Of a stretch of DNA of 64,000 nt, positions 18,260 through 27,650 are shown piece after piece (the stretch's first letter is position 1; every line of letters begins with the position of its first letter). Origin of the DNA: DATEDA01 sp963754305 (GTDB lineage Bacteria > Pseudomonadota > Gammaproteobacteria > Burkholderiales > SG8-39); contig CAVWFR010000039.1 in assembly GCA_963754305.1 (NCBI GenBank), positions 25,542 to 89,541 of the forward strand. The letters are read 5' to 3'. Position numbers and translations under genes: made by a program. The notes below the pieces were generated by a model, which saw only the letters and a list, made by a program, of their open reading frames with translations, searched no databases and was not told where the DNA came from.

Positions 18260-18991
18260 CTACCAGGACGTCACATCGTCCAGCGACGGCGCCTTGAGCG
18301 CCGGCTTCGGCAGCCGACCGTCGATCTTGAGCGGGTTGTCGACGCGCTCGAGGTCTTCGACCCGGACCTTGATCTCGGTCTTGCGGCGCGGGAGATAGTG
18401 GTTCGCCGGATGCGTGCCCCACTCGGGCATCAGCTGGTAGCCACCCGCATCCTGGATCGCCCGCGACACCTCGGACTGCGGATCGTGGATGTCGCCGAAG
18501 AGCCGCGCGTTCGTCGGGCACGCCATCACGCACGCGGGCTTGCGGTCCGCGGGCGGCAGCAGCTCGTCGTAGATACGGTCCGCGCAGAGCGTGCACTTCT
18601 TCATCACCTGCTGGTGCTCGTCCACCTCGCGCACGCCGTACGGGCACGCCCACGCGCAGTACTTGCACCCGATGCACTTGTCGTAGTCGACCAGGACGAT
18701 TCCGTCCTCGGCGCGCTTGTAACTCGCGCCGGTCGGGCAGACGGGCACGCACGGCGGGTCCTCGCAATGCAGGCACGACTTCGGGAAGTGCACCGTCTGC
18801 GTGTTCGGGTACTCGCCGACCTCGAAGCTCTGCACCCGGTTCAAGAACGTGCCGGTCGGATCCTTCCCGTACGGGTTGTCGTCCGAGAGGAACCCGGCCA
18901 CGCCGGAGGTGTTCCACTCCTTGCAGCTCGTCACGCAAGCGTGACAGCCGACGCACACGTTGAGGTCGATTACCAGCGCTAGCTGCGTCAT
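18260..18991 (-). CDS. soeB: Sulfite dehydrogenase iron-sulfur subunit SoeB
   Basis: 243 residues with four cysteine clusters for four [4Fe-4S] centres: C13-x2-C16-x2-C19-x3-C23 (NVCVGCHACVTSCKEWN), HFPKSCLHCEDPPCVPVCPTGA, KCIGCKYCAWACPYG, and KKCTLCADR with PACVMACPTNA. This is the standard electron-transfer subunit of DmsB/PhsB/SoeB type on the cytoplasmic side. The frame is open well upstream, but ATG at 18991 overlaps the soeA stop by four bases and gives the family start MTQLALVIDLNVC. Confidence 0.92.
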   Translation of the reverse strand: MTQLALVIDLNVCVGCHACVTSCKEWNTSGVAGFLSDDNPYGKDPTGTFLNRVQSFEVGEYPNTQTVHFPKSCLHCEDPPCVPVCPTGASYKRAEDGIVLVDYDKCIGCKYCAWACPYGVREVDEHQQVMKKCTLCADRIYDELLPPADRKPACVMACPTNARLFGDIHDPQSEVSRAIQDAGGYQLMPEWGTHPANHYLPRRKTEIKVRVEDLERVDNPLKIDGRLPKPALKAPSLDDVTSW

Positions 18992-21855
18992 CCGTTGATC
19001 CGCTCCCCGGCAACAAAGGCTTGCCACGCTCGGCGCGCGGGCTCGACCCCCGGGATGGCGCCGAGGGCGCTCACCTGCGGCCAGGTCGTCTGCGGTTCGC
19101 CGGCGCCGGCCTTGTAGATCCGCACCCTCACGTCGTACCAGCCGGCCTGCCCGGTGACCGGGTCGGAGTTCGAGACCGCGCCGCCCGGCGCCGGCAGCTC
19201 CTCGGTGATCACATGGTTCAGCAGGAAGCCACGCTGCGACTCGTTCGCGTCGGGTGCGAGCGCCCAGGCGCCTGGCGCCTTGCCGATCGCGTTCCAGGTC
19301 CAGACGGTGCCGGGCTCGACCGCTTCGCTGTAGCGCGCCATGCAGCGCACCTTGCCCCATTGCGACTCGACCCAGATCCAGTCGCCGTCACCGATCCCGT
19401 TCGCCGCCGCGGTGCGCGGGCTGACGTACAGATAGTTGTGCGCGTGGATCTGCCGCAGCCAGGCGTTCTGCGAGTCCCAGGAGTGGTACATCGCCATCGG
19501 GCGCTGCGTCACGGCGTTCAGGGGATATTTCTGCGTGTCCGTGAGCTGCACTTCGAGCGGCTCGTAGTAGAACGGCAGCGGGTCGAAATAGGTCTCGACG
19601 CGGCCGCGCAGACGCTCCGGCGGGCGCCGGGTCGGCCATCTGCCCTGCGCCGCGAGCCGGAAGCGCTGCAGCACCTCCGAGTAGAGATGGATGAGGACTG
19701 GCTCGCTGAAGCGGCGGATCCGCGTTCGCTGCGCCCACTCCATATAGCCGCGGTTCCAGTTCCGCATGTAGCGGTACGAAGGCGGTAGCGCGTGGTGGAA
19801 CACGCAGTCGTTCTTCGCGTACATCTCCCACTGGCGCGGGTTCGGCTCGCCGACCATGAACTTCTCGCCCCCCTTGCCCCGCCAGCCGGCGAGAAAGCCA
19901 ATCCCGGACCCGGGCTCGGTCTCGAAGTTCACGATGAAATCGGGGTAGTCGCGGAACTTCCGCGACCCGTCGGGGCGCACGAACGCCGGGAGCTTCAGGC
20001 GACCGGCGAGCTCGACCAGCACTTCCTGGAACGGCTTGCACTCGCCCTTCGGCGGCATCACCGGCACGCGCACCGAATCGGTCGGACCGTCGAACTCCGA
20101 GATCGGGCGGTCGAGGATCGACATCACGTCGTGCCGTTCCAGGTACGTCGTGTCGGGGAGCACGAGGTCCGCGAACGCCGTCGTTTCCGACTGGAATGCG
20201 TCGCACACGACGATGAACGGGATCTTGTACTCGCCGTCGCGATCTCCGCCCTCGACGCGGTCGTTGAGCATCTTTCGCACTTCCATGGTGTTCATGGTCG
20301 AGTTCCACGCCATGTTCGCCATGAAGACCATCAGCGTGTCGATGCGATAGGGATCGCCGCGCCACGCGTTGGTGATGACGTTGTGCATCAGCCCGTGGAC
20401 CGCGAGCGGGTGCTCCCACGAGAAGCCCTTGTCGATCCGCATCGGGCCACCGGCGTCGTCGACGAAGAGATCGTCGGGCGAGGCCGGCCAGCCGAGCGCG
20501 AGGCTCCCGAGCGGGGTGTCCGGCTTGATCGCGTGCGGGCCGCTTGGCGGCTTCGCCTGCGGCGGGATCGCACGCGGAAACGGCGCCTTGTGCCGGAACC
20601 CGCCCGGCCGGTCGATCGTGCCGAGCAGGCTCATCAGGATCGCGAGCGCGCGGATGGTGTGGAAGCCGTTCGAATGCGCGGCGAGGCCGCGCATCGCGTG
20701 GAACGCGACCGGGTTGCCGGTGACCGAGCCGTGCTCCCTGCCCCAGGAGTCGGTCCACGGGATCGGCAGCTCGATTTTCTGGTCGCGCGCGGTGATCCCC
20801 ATCTCCTGCGCGAGCCGCCGGATCGTCGCCGCCGGCACGCCGCTCACTTGCTCGGCCCACTCCGGCGTGTAGCGCTTCACCCGCTCCTCCAGCAGCTGGA
20901 ACGCCGGCTTGACCGGCGTGCCGTCGGGCAGCCTGAACTCGCCCAGCAGGAACGGATCGGCGCCCTCGGCGTGGGTCGCGACCGGGCGATCGGCGTGCCG
21001 GTCCCACCACATCTGGTTCTGCGGATACATCGGGTTCACTTCGTCCGCGGCGGAGTCGCGGACGAGCAGGCCGAAGCGATCGCTGCCCTCGTCGAGGTTC
21101 ACGAGCTGGCCGGCGTTGGTGTAGCGCACCAGGAACTCGCGGTCGTACAGGCCGAGCGCGATGATCTCGTGGACGAGCGCGAGCAGGAGCGCGCCGTCGG
21201 TCCCGGGGCGGATCGGCACCCACTCGTCGGCGACCGCCGAGTAGCCGGTGCGCACCGGGTTGATCGACACGAACTTCCCGCCTGCGCGCTTGAACTTCGA
21301 GATCGCGATCTTGAGCGGGTTCGAATGATGGTCCTCGGCGGTGCCGATCATCACGAACAGCTTCGCGCGCTCGAGGTCGGGACCGCCGAACTCCCAGAAC
21401 GAGCCGCCGATCGTGTAGATCATCCCGGCGGCCATGTTCACCGAGCAGAACCCGCCGTGCGCGGCGTAGTTCGGCGTGCCGAACTGGCGCGCGAAGAGAC
21501 CGGTGAGCGCCTGCATCTGGTCGCGGCCGGTGAAGAGCGCGAATTTCTTTGGATCGGTCGAGCGGATGCGCCGGAGACGCTCCTCGAGGATCCGGAACGT
21601 CTCCTCCCACGAGATCGCGACGAACTCGCCGTCGCCGCGGGCGGTCCCTGGCTTGCGCATGAGCGGCTTCGTCAGCCGCGCCGGGGAGTACTGTTTCATG
21701 ATCCCGGACGCGCCCTTGGCGCAGATCACGCCCTTGTTGATAGGGTGCCTGGGATTGCCGTCGATGTAGCGCACCTCGCCGTCGCGCAGATGCACGCGGA
21801 TGCCGCAGCGGCAGGCGCACATGTAGCAGGTGGTGGTCTTGACCTCGGTGGCCAA
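18988..21855 (-). CDS. soeA: Sulfite dehydrogenase (quinone) molybdopterin subunit SoeA
   Basis: 955 residues starting with TTG after a GGGGAG. Oxidises sulfite to sulfate in the cytoplasm with a bis-MGD molybdenum centre. The N-terminus carries a [4Fe-4S] site C10-x2-C13-x3-C17-x27-C45 (TCYMCACRCGI to GVICAKG). A Cys in HGGFCSVNM (about residue 145) is a plausible Mo ligand. There is no twin-arginine signal, consistent with a cytoplasmic SoeA rather than a periplasmic PhsA or PsrA. The C-terminal MopB domain includes VTQRPMAMYHSWDSQNAW. First gene of soeABC-tusA; divergent from the metallophosphoesterase gene. Confidence 0.9.
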   Translation of the reverse strand: MATEVKTTTCYMCACRCGIRVHLRDGEVRYIDGNPRHPINKGVICAKGASGIMKQYSPARLTKPLMRKPGTARGDGEFVAISWEETFRILEERLRRIRSTDPKKFALFTGRDQMQALTGLFARQFGTPNYAAHGGFCSVNMAAGMIYTIGGSFWEFGGPDLERAKLFVMIGTAEDHHSNPLKIAISKFKRAGGKFVSINPVRTGYSAVADEWVPIRPGTDGALLLALVHEIIALGLYDREFLVRYTNAGQLVNLDEGSDRFGLLVRDSAADEVNPMYPQNQMWWDRHADRPVATHAEGADPFLLGEFRLPDGTPVKPAFQLLEERVKRYTPEWAEQVSGVPAATIRRLAQEMGITARDQKIELPIPWTDSWGREHGSVTGNPVAFHAMRGLAAHSNGFHTIRALAILMSLLGTIDRPGGFRHKAPFPRAIPPQAKPPSGPHAIKPDTPLGSLALGWPASPDDLFVDDAGGPMRIDKGFSWEHPLAVHGLMHNVITNAWRGDPYRIDTLMVFMANMAWNSTMNTMEVRKMLNDRVEGGDRDGEYKIPFIVVCDAFQSETTAFADLVLPDTTYLERHDVMSILDRPISEFDGPTDSVRVPVMPPKGECKPFQEVLVELAGRLKLPAFVRPDGSRKFRDYPDFIVNFETEPGSGIGFLAGWRGKGGEKFMVGEPNPRQWEMYAKNDCVFHHALPPSYRYMRNWNRGYMEWAQRTRIRRFSEPVLIHLYSEVLQRFRLAAQGRWPTRRPPERLRGRVETYFDPLPFYYEPLEVQLTDTQKYPLNAVTQRPMAMYHSWDSQNAWLRQIHAHNYLYVSPRTAAANGIGDGDWIWVESQWGKVRCMARYSEAVEPGTVWTWNAIGKAPGAWALAPDANESQRGFLLNHVITEELPAPGGAVSNSDPVTGQAGWYDVRVRIYKAGAGEPQTTWPQVSALGAIPGVEPARRAWQAFVAGERING

Positions 21856-21985
21856 CTCGACTCCCCGGCGTGGACTTGCGAAGACGCATTCTGCGGCCGC
21901 TTCTGCGGCGCAGCAACCAGTGAAACTGATGCCGCCATAAGCAGCCCTGACGCCCGCCTTATCGGCGCTCGGCTAAGATGCGCAC

Positions 21986-22498
21986 GTGAAAATCTGCATC
22001 GTCTCGGACAGCCACGACCGCGCCGATGCACTCGCGCAGGCAGTGCGCGAGGCGAAAGCGCAGGGCGCCGAGGCGGTGATCCATTGCGGCGACCTCATCG
22101 GCGCGCAGACGCTCAAGCCCGCCATCGCCTTGGGATTGCCGCTGCACCTCATCCACGGCAACAACGTCGGCGACCCGCAGGCCCTGCACAACCTGTCGCA
22201 CGCGAGCGGCGGGCTCCTCCGGTACCACGGCGTCGACGCGCGCATCGAGCTCGCCGGCCGGCGGGTCTTCGTCGTGCACTATCACGACTACGGCTACGCC
22301 ATGGCGTGCACCGGCGACTGGGAGCTGGTGTGCTGCGGGCACTCGCACCAGGCCGAAGCGCGGAAGGTCGCGAGCATGAAGAATGATGCGACCTGGCTCG
22401 TCAATCCCGGGACGGTGGCCGGTCTCGCCGCGCCTGCGACGTGGGCGCTGGGCGATCTCGCGGCGATGCGCTTCGAGCTGCGGGAGCTCGGCCGCTAA
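21986..22498 (+). CDS. YfcE/MJ0936-type metallophosphoesterase
   Basis: 170 residues with a GTG start. The calcineurin-like metal motifs are visible: D-x-H in VSDSHDR (D8, H10), GDLIG near residue 37, GNNVGD near residue 60 (the GNHD equivalent), HYHDYG near residue 99, and GHSHQAE near residue 120. Such enzymes hydrolyse phosphodiesters in vitro; the natural substrate is unknown. It is divergent from soeA (130-base gap) and stands 102 bases before aprM. Confidence 0.88.
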   Translation: MKICIVSDSHDRADALAQAVREAKAQGAEAVIHCGDLIGAQTLKPAIALGLPLHLIHGNNVGDPQALHNLSHASGGLLRYHGVDARIELAGRRVFVVHYHDYGYAMACTGDWELVCCGHSHQAEARKVASMKNDATWLVNPGTVAGLAAPATWALGDLAAMRFELRELGR

Positions 22499-22600
22499 CC
22501 AGCATTCAACGCGTCCATAGGCACATAGCGAAGATCAAAGGCCGAGGCTCGGCACGCGACACTCAGAATCCGCGCCGAGGGAACAGGGAGGAGACAAGAA

Positions 22601-23386
22601 ATGTTCACCAGCAATCCGTTTGCCGGGCTTTCCGCGTCGATACCGCCTGCCGTCATGCAGGCCTATGTCGTCAGCATGATCGTCCTGGTTGCGGCAGGGA
22701 CGCTGTTTGACATCGTGCACAAGGGGAGCGCCAGGTATTTTTTCGATAGCTGGCGGAAATCGAAAAGCAAAGGGTCGAAGCAAGTCGGTGGCGCCGAATT
22801 GGCGGCGCTCGCCATCCAAACCGGCCTTGTCGACGTTCTGGCATCCGGGGAGTTCTGCAACGCGCGCCGCCGCGTCGCCCACCTGCTGACCATGTACGGG
22901 TTCGCGATGTATGTCGTCACCACCGCCGTCATGGTGTTCGGCTACCCGACGCCCGCGACCCCGACGCCCCCCATCCTGCCGCTCGCGTGGTGGATTGGCG
23001 GGGCGATGATCTGCGTCGGGGGATACTGGTTCTGGTTCTTCATTCGCGCCGATGTCGCCGCCGAGGGCGGATCGCCCTTTCGCGTCATGCACGCGGATCT
23101 GTTCGTCCTCTCGCTGCTGGCCAGCGTCACGCTGGGCCTCGCCTGGGCGTTCCTGCAGACGAGAGGCGGCTCCGGCGCCAGCGTGTTCTTCGCCCTGTAC
23201 ATCATCGCGACGACGGTGCTGTTCGGATCGGTGCCGTGGTCCAAGTTCGCCCACATGTTCTTCAAGCCTGCGGCAGCCTTCGAGAAGAGGCTTTCCTACG
23301 CGAACGAGTCCCGGGGCAACCTGCCCGCGCCCGCGGACAAACCCGAACTCTTCGGCAGCGCGCGCGAGCAACCCCGGCACTACTGA
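22601..23386 (+). CDS. aprM: APS reductase-associated membrane protein AprM
   Basis: 261 residues with five to six hydrophobic segments, preceded by a strong AGGGAGGAG site. It matches, from memory, AprM, the membrane protein encoded with aprBA in sulfur oxidisers such as Thiobacillus, proposed to anchor AprBA and deliver electrons to quinone. Recognisable stretches are GSARYFFDSWRKSKSKG after the first helix and SVPWSKFAHMFFKPAAAFEKR before the soluble C-terminus. The order aprM-aprB-aprA is the sulfur-oxidiser arrangement and argues that Apr works in the oxidative direction here. Confidence 0.88.
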   Translation: MFTSNPFAGLSASIPPAVMQAYVVSMIVLVAAGTLFDIVHKGSARYFFDSWRKSKSKGSKQVGGAELAALAIQTGLVDVLASGEFCNARRRVAHLLTMYGFAMYVVTTAVMVFGYPTPATPTPPILPLAWWIGGAMICVGGYWFWFFIRADVAAEGGSPFRVMHADLFVLSLLASVTLGLAWAFLQTRGGSGASVFFALYIIATTVLFGSVPWSKFAHMFFKPAAAFEKRLSYANESRGNLPAPADKPELFGSAREQPRHY

Positions 23387-23441
23387 CCGGGCCGCCCTCG
23401 GACTTCATTTCGGGAACATTTAGGGAGACATCGCGACCGCC

Positions 23442-23906
23442 ATGCCAACCTTCGTCTACATGACCCGGTGCGACGGCTGCGGGCACTGTGTCGACATCTG
23501 CCCGTCCGACATCATGCACATCGACAAGACCTATCGGCGTGCCTACAACATCGAGCCGAACATGTGCTGGGAGTGCTACTCCTGCGTGAAGGCCTGTCCG
23601 CAGAACGCCATCGACGCCCGCGGTTACGCTGACTTCGCCCCTCTGGGCCACAGCGTCCGGGTGCTTCGGGAGCAGGCGAAAGGGACGATTTCCTGGCGGC
23701 TCAAGTTCCGCGACGGCCGCGAGAAGAACTTCGAATCCCCGATCCGGACCACTCGCTGGGGATCGATCAAGGGGCCCGCCGAGTACGATGCGCCGCGCCC
23801 CGAGGATTTCGCCACGCAGGAACTCGCACACGAACCGGATGCGCTCAAGATCGACGGTGGATTGCCCGCATTGCGTCCGGATCAACTCAAGCAGGGAGTC
23901 CTCTAG
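23442..23906 (+). CDS. aprB: Adenylylsulfate reductase beta subunit
   Basis: 154 residues. The ferredoxin-like N-terminus carries two [4Fe-4S] clusters: C10, C13, C16, C20 (CDGCGHCVDICPSD) and C42, C45, C48, C52 (CWECYSCVKACPQ). The C-terminal part (FRDGREKNFESPIRTT) wraps around AprA in known structures. AprB passes electrons between the AprA flavin and the membrane partner. It lies between aprM (55-base gap) and aprA (ATG directly after the stop). Confidence 0.96.
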   Translation: MPTFVYMTRCDGCGHCVDICPSDIMHIDKTYRRAYNIEPNMCWECYSCVKACPQNAIDARGYADFAPLGHSVRVLREQAKGTISWRLKFRDGREKNFESPIRTTRWGSIKGPAEYDAPRPEDFATQELAHEPDALKIDGGLPALRPDQLKQGVL

Positions 23907-25751
23907 ATGGGGCTGTTCGGGGGCAGGAGAACGGTTTTCGTCGACGCGGACATCCTGGTCATCGGCGGCGGCATGGCGGGCTGCGGGGCCACCTACGAGG
24001 CCCGGTACTGGGGGCGCGACCTGAAGATCGTCTGCGTCGAGAAAGCGAACATCGAGCGCAGCGGCGCGGTCGCCCAGGGCCTCTACGCCATCAACTGCTA
24101 CATGGGCATGCAATGGGGCGAGAACCAGCCCGAGGACCATGTCCGCTACGCCCGCAACGACCTCATGGGCCTGGTGCGCGAGGACCTGGGCTACGACATC
24201 GCGCGGCACGTGGACGGCACGGTGCACAAGTTCGAGGAATGGGGACTGCCCATCATGCGGGACCCCAAGACCGGACGGTACCAGCGCGAAGGCAAGTGGC
24301 AGATCATGATCCACGGCGAGAGCTACAAGCCCATCGTCGCCGAGGCGGCGCGCAAGGCCGCGACCGAGGTCTACAACCGGATCATGGTCACCCACCTGTT
24401 GACGGACAAGAGCAAGGCCAACCGGGTCGCCGGCGCCGTCGGCTTCAACGTCCGGACGGGCGATTTCCATGTGTTCCGCGCGAAGGCCGTCATCGTCTCC
24501 GCCGGCGGTGCGTCGCACATCTTCAAGCCACGCGCGGTGGGCGAGGGAATGGGGCGCACCTGGTATGCGCCCTGGAGCAGCGCGTCCGCGTACGCTTTGC
24601 CGATCCAGGTCGGCGCCAAGATGACGCAGATGGAAAACCGCATCGTCCTCACCCGTTTCAAGGACGGCTATGGCCCCGTCGGCGCCTACTTCCTGCATCT
24701 GAAGACCTACACGCAGAACGGCTATGGCGAGGAGTACGAGTCGAAGTGGTACGACGACACCAAGGCTTTGGTGGGCGACTACATCGACCGCCACCCGGTG
24801 CCGACCTGCCTGCGCAATCACGCCATCATCAAGGAGGTCGCGGCCGGCCGCGGTCCCATCCGCATGGTGACCAAGGAGGCCTTCCAGGACCCCCACAAGG
24901 AGACCGTCGGCTGGGAGAACTTCCTCGGCATGACGATCGGGCAGGCGGTCGTCTGGGCGTCGCAGAACATCGACCCCAAGCACATCAATCCCGAGCTGAC
25001 CACGTCCGAGCCTTATGTCATGGGCTCTCACGCCACCTGCTCCGGCGCGTGGGCGAGCGGTCCGGAAGACTATGCCCCCGCGGAATACCAGTGGGGCTAC
25101 AACCGGATGATGACGATCGACGGCCTCTTCGGCGCCGGCGACACCATCGGCGGCACCGCCCACAAGTTTTCTTCAGGGTCGTTCACGGAGGGCCGCATCG
25201 CCGCGAAGGCGGCGGTCAAGTACGTGATGGAAAAGGGGCAGGATCAGCCTCAGGTGAGCGAGAAGGAGTATCGCGACCTCGAGCAGGCGATCTACCAGCC
25301 GCTGGAGAACTACCGGGTCGGCCGCAACGAGATCGTCGCCGGGACCGTATCGCCGAGCTATCTGCTGCCGATCCATGGCCTGCAGCGCCTCGAGAAGATC
25401 ATGGACGAATACGCCGGCGGCATCGGCACCAACTACATGACGAACGGCGTGCTGCTCAACCGCGGCCTCGAGTTGCTGGCCATGCTGAAGGAGGACATGA
25501 GCTGCATGGGCGCGGAGGACCTGCACCAGCTTCAGCGCACCTGGGAACTGCACCACCGGCTGCTCGCCTCGGAGGCCGTGACCCATCACACGCTGTTCCG
25601 GACGGAGACGCGCTGGCCGGGGTACTACTACCGGGGCGATCACATGAAGCTCGATGACGAGAACTGGCACTGCTTCACCCTGTCCCGCTACGACCGCAAT
25701 TCCGGCAAGTGGGACATGGAGAAGGCGCCCGTCTACCACATCATCGACTGA
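23907..25751 (+). CDS. aprA: Adenylylsulfate reductase alpha subunit
   Basis: 614 residues. FAD enzyme that interconverts sulfite plus AMP and adenosine-5'-phosphosulfate; in sulfur oxidisers it makes APS from sulfite. The FAD-binding motif is DILVIGGGMAGCGATYEA near residue 15, and the covalent-family region ERSGAVAQGLYAINCYMG follows near residue 52. Other marks are GPEDYAPAEYQWGYNRMMTIDGLFGAGDTIGG near residues 390-420 and ETRWPGYYYRGDHMKLDDENW near the end. Substrate-binding Arg and His residues are expected in these blocks. It is convergent with sat, which would convert the APS to ATP and sulfate. Confidence 0.97.
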   Translation: MGLFGGRRTVFVDADILVIGGGMAGCGATYEARYWGRDLKIVCVEKANIERSGAVAQGLYAINCYMGMQWGENQPEDHVRYARNDLMGLVREDLGYDIARHVDGTVHKFEEWGLPIMRDPKTGRYQREGKWQIMIHGESYKPIVAEAARKAATEVYNRIMVTHLLTDKSKANRVAGAVGFNVRTGDFHVFRAKAVIVSAGGASHIFKPRAVGEGMGRTWYAPWSSASAYALPIQVGAKMTQMENRIVLTRFKDGYGPVGAYFLHLKTYTQNGYGEEYESKWYDDTKALVGDYIDRHPVPTCLRNHAIIKEVAAGRGPIRMVTKEAFQDPHKETVGWENFLGMTIGQAVVWASQNIDPKHINPELTTSEPYVMGSHATCSGAWASGPEDYAPAEYQWGYNRMMTIDGLFGAGDTIGGTAHKFSSGSFTEGRIAAKAAVKYVMEKGQDQPQVSEKEYRDLEQAIYQPLENYRVGRNEIVAGTVSPSYLLPIHGLQRLEKIMDEYAGGIGTNYMTNGVLLNRGLELLAMLKEDMSCMGAEDLHQLQRTWELHHRLLASEAVTHHTLFRTETRWPGYYYRGDHMKLDDENWHCFTLSRYDRNSGKWDMEKAPVYHIID

Positions 25752-25789
25752 CCGGGCCCGACTTCGAGCCGCTCGTCGAAGGCTTCGAG

Positions 25790-26962
25790 TTATTGCAGAC
25801 GTGAGTAGTACTCGCGCAGGATCTCGAGCACTTCCGGTCGGCTGAATTCCGGCGGTACCGCGCTGCCCTCCGCGAGCCATTTGCGCAGTTGCGTGCCGGA
25901 TACCTGCAGCCGGTCGGCGTCGCCGTGCGCGCAGGTGCGTCCCGAGGCCATGCCGCCGCAGCGGTAGCACCAGAACGTCACGTCCATCTTCAGCGGCCGC
26001 GTCTCGAGCGCGTCTTGCGGGATCTGGTCGAAGACGTGGTGCGCGTCGAACGGCCCATAGTAGCTGCCCACGCCCGCGTGGTCGCGCCCGACGATCTGGT
26101 GCGAGCAGCCGTAGTTCTGCCGGAACAGCGCATGCAGCAGCGCCTCGCGCGGCCCCGCATAACGCATGTCGAGCGGATAGCCCGCCTGCACCACCGTACC
26201 CGGCCGGAAGTACTTTTCGATCAGCTCGGCAATGGCGCGCGTGCGCACCTCGGCCGGAATGTCGCCCGGCTTGAGGTTGCCGAGCAGCGAGTGCACCAGC
26301 ACGCCGTCGCAGACCTCGATCGCCACCTTGGCGAGATACTCGTGCGAGCGGTGCATCGGATTGCGCGTCTGGAACGCGGCGACTCTCGACCAGCCCAGGC
26401 GCTCGAACTCGGCGCGCGTCTCGGCGGGCGTCATGAACAGCGCGCCGTACTTCGCCTTGAAGCCGCCGTCGGAGAGCACTTGCACCGGGCCGGCGAGGTT
26501 GACCTCGCCCTGCTGCAGCACCATCTTCACGCCCGGGTGCCCGGCGTCGACGGTGCGGAACACCGACTTGCACTCGTGCGCCTTGTCGATCGCGTACTTC
26601 TCGGTCACCCGCATGGTAGCGAGCACCGCGCCGTCCTCCGGGTCGGCGAGCGCGATGTCCGCGCCGGCGCGGATCGAGCCCGCGGTCGCCGCATCCACCG
26701 ACAGGGTGATCGGGATCGGCCAGAACAAGCCGCTCGCGGTGCGGCAGTCATCGCACACCCCTTGCCAGTCGGCGCGCGTAATGAACCCCTCGAGCGGCGT
26801 GAAGCCGCCGATGCCCAGCATGATGAGGTCGCCCTTCTCGCGCGAGCTCACGCGCAGCGCCGGCAGCGAGCGCGAGCGAGCGCGCTCGGCGGCGAGCGCC
26901 TCGCCAGCGGGTATCAGGGGTCTGAGCGAGCCTCCACCGTGGGGCCGGACCAGGCCGGGCAT
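25790..26962 (-). CDS. sat: Sulfate adenylyltransferase (ATP sulfurylase)
   Basis: 390 residues, homo-oligomeric ATP sulfurylase type. In this setting it would release ATP and sulfate from APS and pyrophosphate (substrate-level phosphorylation). The nucleotide-binding motif QTRNPMHRSHE lies at residues 198-208, the second motif VGRDHAGVGSYY near 290, and a Cys pair CYRCGGM plus the later TCAHG near 325-340 could bind zinc as in other bacterial enzymes. I choose ATG at 26962 with a GGAGGAG seven bases upstream; an earlier ATG at 27016 would add 18 residues of unlikely sequence. Convergent with aprA, 38-base gap. Confidence 0.95.
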   Translation of the reverse strand: MPGLVRPHGGGSLRPLIPAGEALAAERARSRSLPALRVSSREKGDLIMLGIGGFTPLEGFITRADWQGVCDDCRTASGLFWPIPITLSVDAATAGSIRAGADIALADPEDGAVLATMRVTEKYAIDKAHECKSVFRTVDAGHPGVKMVLQQGEVNLAGPVQVLSDGGFKAKYGALFMTPAETRAEFERLGWSRVAAFQTRNPMHRSHEYLAKVAIEVCDGVLVHSLLGNLKPGDIPAEVRTRAIAELIEKYFRPGTVVQAGYPLDMRYAGPREALLHALFRQNYGCSHQIVGRDHAGVGSYYGPFDAHHVFDQIPQDALETRPLKMDVTFWCYRCGGMASGRTCAHGDADRLQVSGTQLRKWLAEGSAVPPEFSRPEVLEILREYYSRLQ

Positions 26963-27098
26963 GTCCACTCCTCCGGGAATGCCGCCATTCTCGACATCAG
27001 GGCGTGCGCCGGGCAACCGCGTTGTTCTGATCCGCCGATAAGGCCGCTCGATAAACTTGCCGCCTTGCGCGGGACGAGCGGGCTCAGCAGGCCTTCGC

Positions 27099-27338
27099 TC
27101 AGCAGGCCTTCGGAATGTGCGCGGTCGCCGGGTCCAGCATGTCGTGGTCGTAGACCTTCATCTTCGCCACCACGCACCCGTCGATGTACCGGCGCAGCGC
27201 CTCGTCGCGATGCCCGAGGGAGAGGCCCTCCCGCGTGCAGATCATCGCGAACACCGCGCGCGCGTTGTCGCTGTCGGCGGCGATCGGCGCCGCATAGGCA
27301 AGGCCGAGGAGCATCGCGAGCGCAGCGAGGGTCTTCAT
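27099..27338 (-). CDS. Small exported cysteine-containing protein
   Basis: 79 residues. A signal peptide (KTLAALAMLLGLAYAAPIAA) is followed by a mature part of about 58 residues with three Cys (MICTREG, DGCVV, and the final Cys of HIPKAC), four if others pair across chains. No CxxCH. I do not recognise a family. It is on the same strand as sat, 136 bases upstream of it, and divergent from soxC, so it may belong to the sulfur region, perhaps as a small periplasmic redox or metal-binding protein; that is speculation. Confidence 0.65.
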   Translation of the reverse strand: MKTLAALAMLLGLAYAAPIAADSDNARAVFAMICTREGLSLGHRDEALRRYIDGCVVAKMKVYDHDMLDPATAHIPKAC

Positions 27339-27489
27339 TGCCCGGAGTCTACTCCCGGGGCCGCGCGCTCATCCAGCGCCGTTCCCGCCAGCGCGCCTCG
27401 TTTCCGCACGAAACACGCACGGCCCCTGGCCCGCCGATGCCGCAATCGCATAATCAGGGGTGACAACGGTTTAGGACGCGCGCCGCCAA

Positions 27490-27505
27490 TGGCACGGTTC
27501 ATGCA
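27490..27505 (+). promoter_or_regulatory. Candidate sigma-54 promoter of soxC
   Basis: TGGCACGGTTCATGCA matches the -24/-12 consensus TGGCACG-N4-TTGCA at all positions but one, with GG and GC exactly 10 bases apart. It lies 54 bases before the soxC ATG at 27560, so transcription would start near 27517. No rpoN or enhancer-binding protein gene is in the window. Confidence 0.65.
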
Positions 27506-27559
27506 GAATACTTCCTGATTGCGGGGCAGCGAACCCCGCCACACACCAAAGGAGAGTCC

Positions 27560-27650
27560 ATGACCAGCGATACGCGACCGCGTTCCGGACCCCGGCGACC
27601 CCTGCTGTCCAGAGAAAAAGACAGGGCGTCTCGAGTCGGGAGACCGCCGG
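27560..27650 (+). other. Out-of-frame start and twin-arginine leader of soxC
   Basis: An ATG at 27560 with a strong AAAGGAGA site begins a leader (MTSDTRPRSGPRRPLLSREK) in a different frame from soxC. Dropping one A from the five-A run at 27615-27619 joins it to TGRLESGD-RRVFLRK, a typical Tat signal. The soxC frame itself contains no start codon between the stop at 27561 and the GTG at 27651, which lies just after the two arginines. Either an indel error, a true mutation, or ribosomal slippage on the A run. Confidence 0.7.

Noticed and set aside
19388..21916. An 842-codon open frame on the same strand as soeA
   Set aside because: Arg-rich low-complexity translation in a shifted frame of soeA; no domain likeness.
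23262..25163. A 633-codon open frame antisense to aprB/aprA
   Set aside because: Composition typical of antisense GC-rich codons, no ribosome site, lies fully inside well-supported genes.
25762..25781. Small inverted repeat cttcga/tcgaag between aprA and sat
   Set aside because: Only six pairs and no T tract; not enough to call a terminator for the convergent genes.
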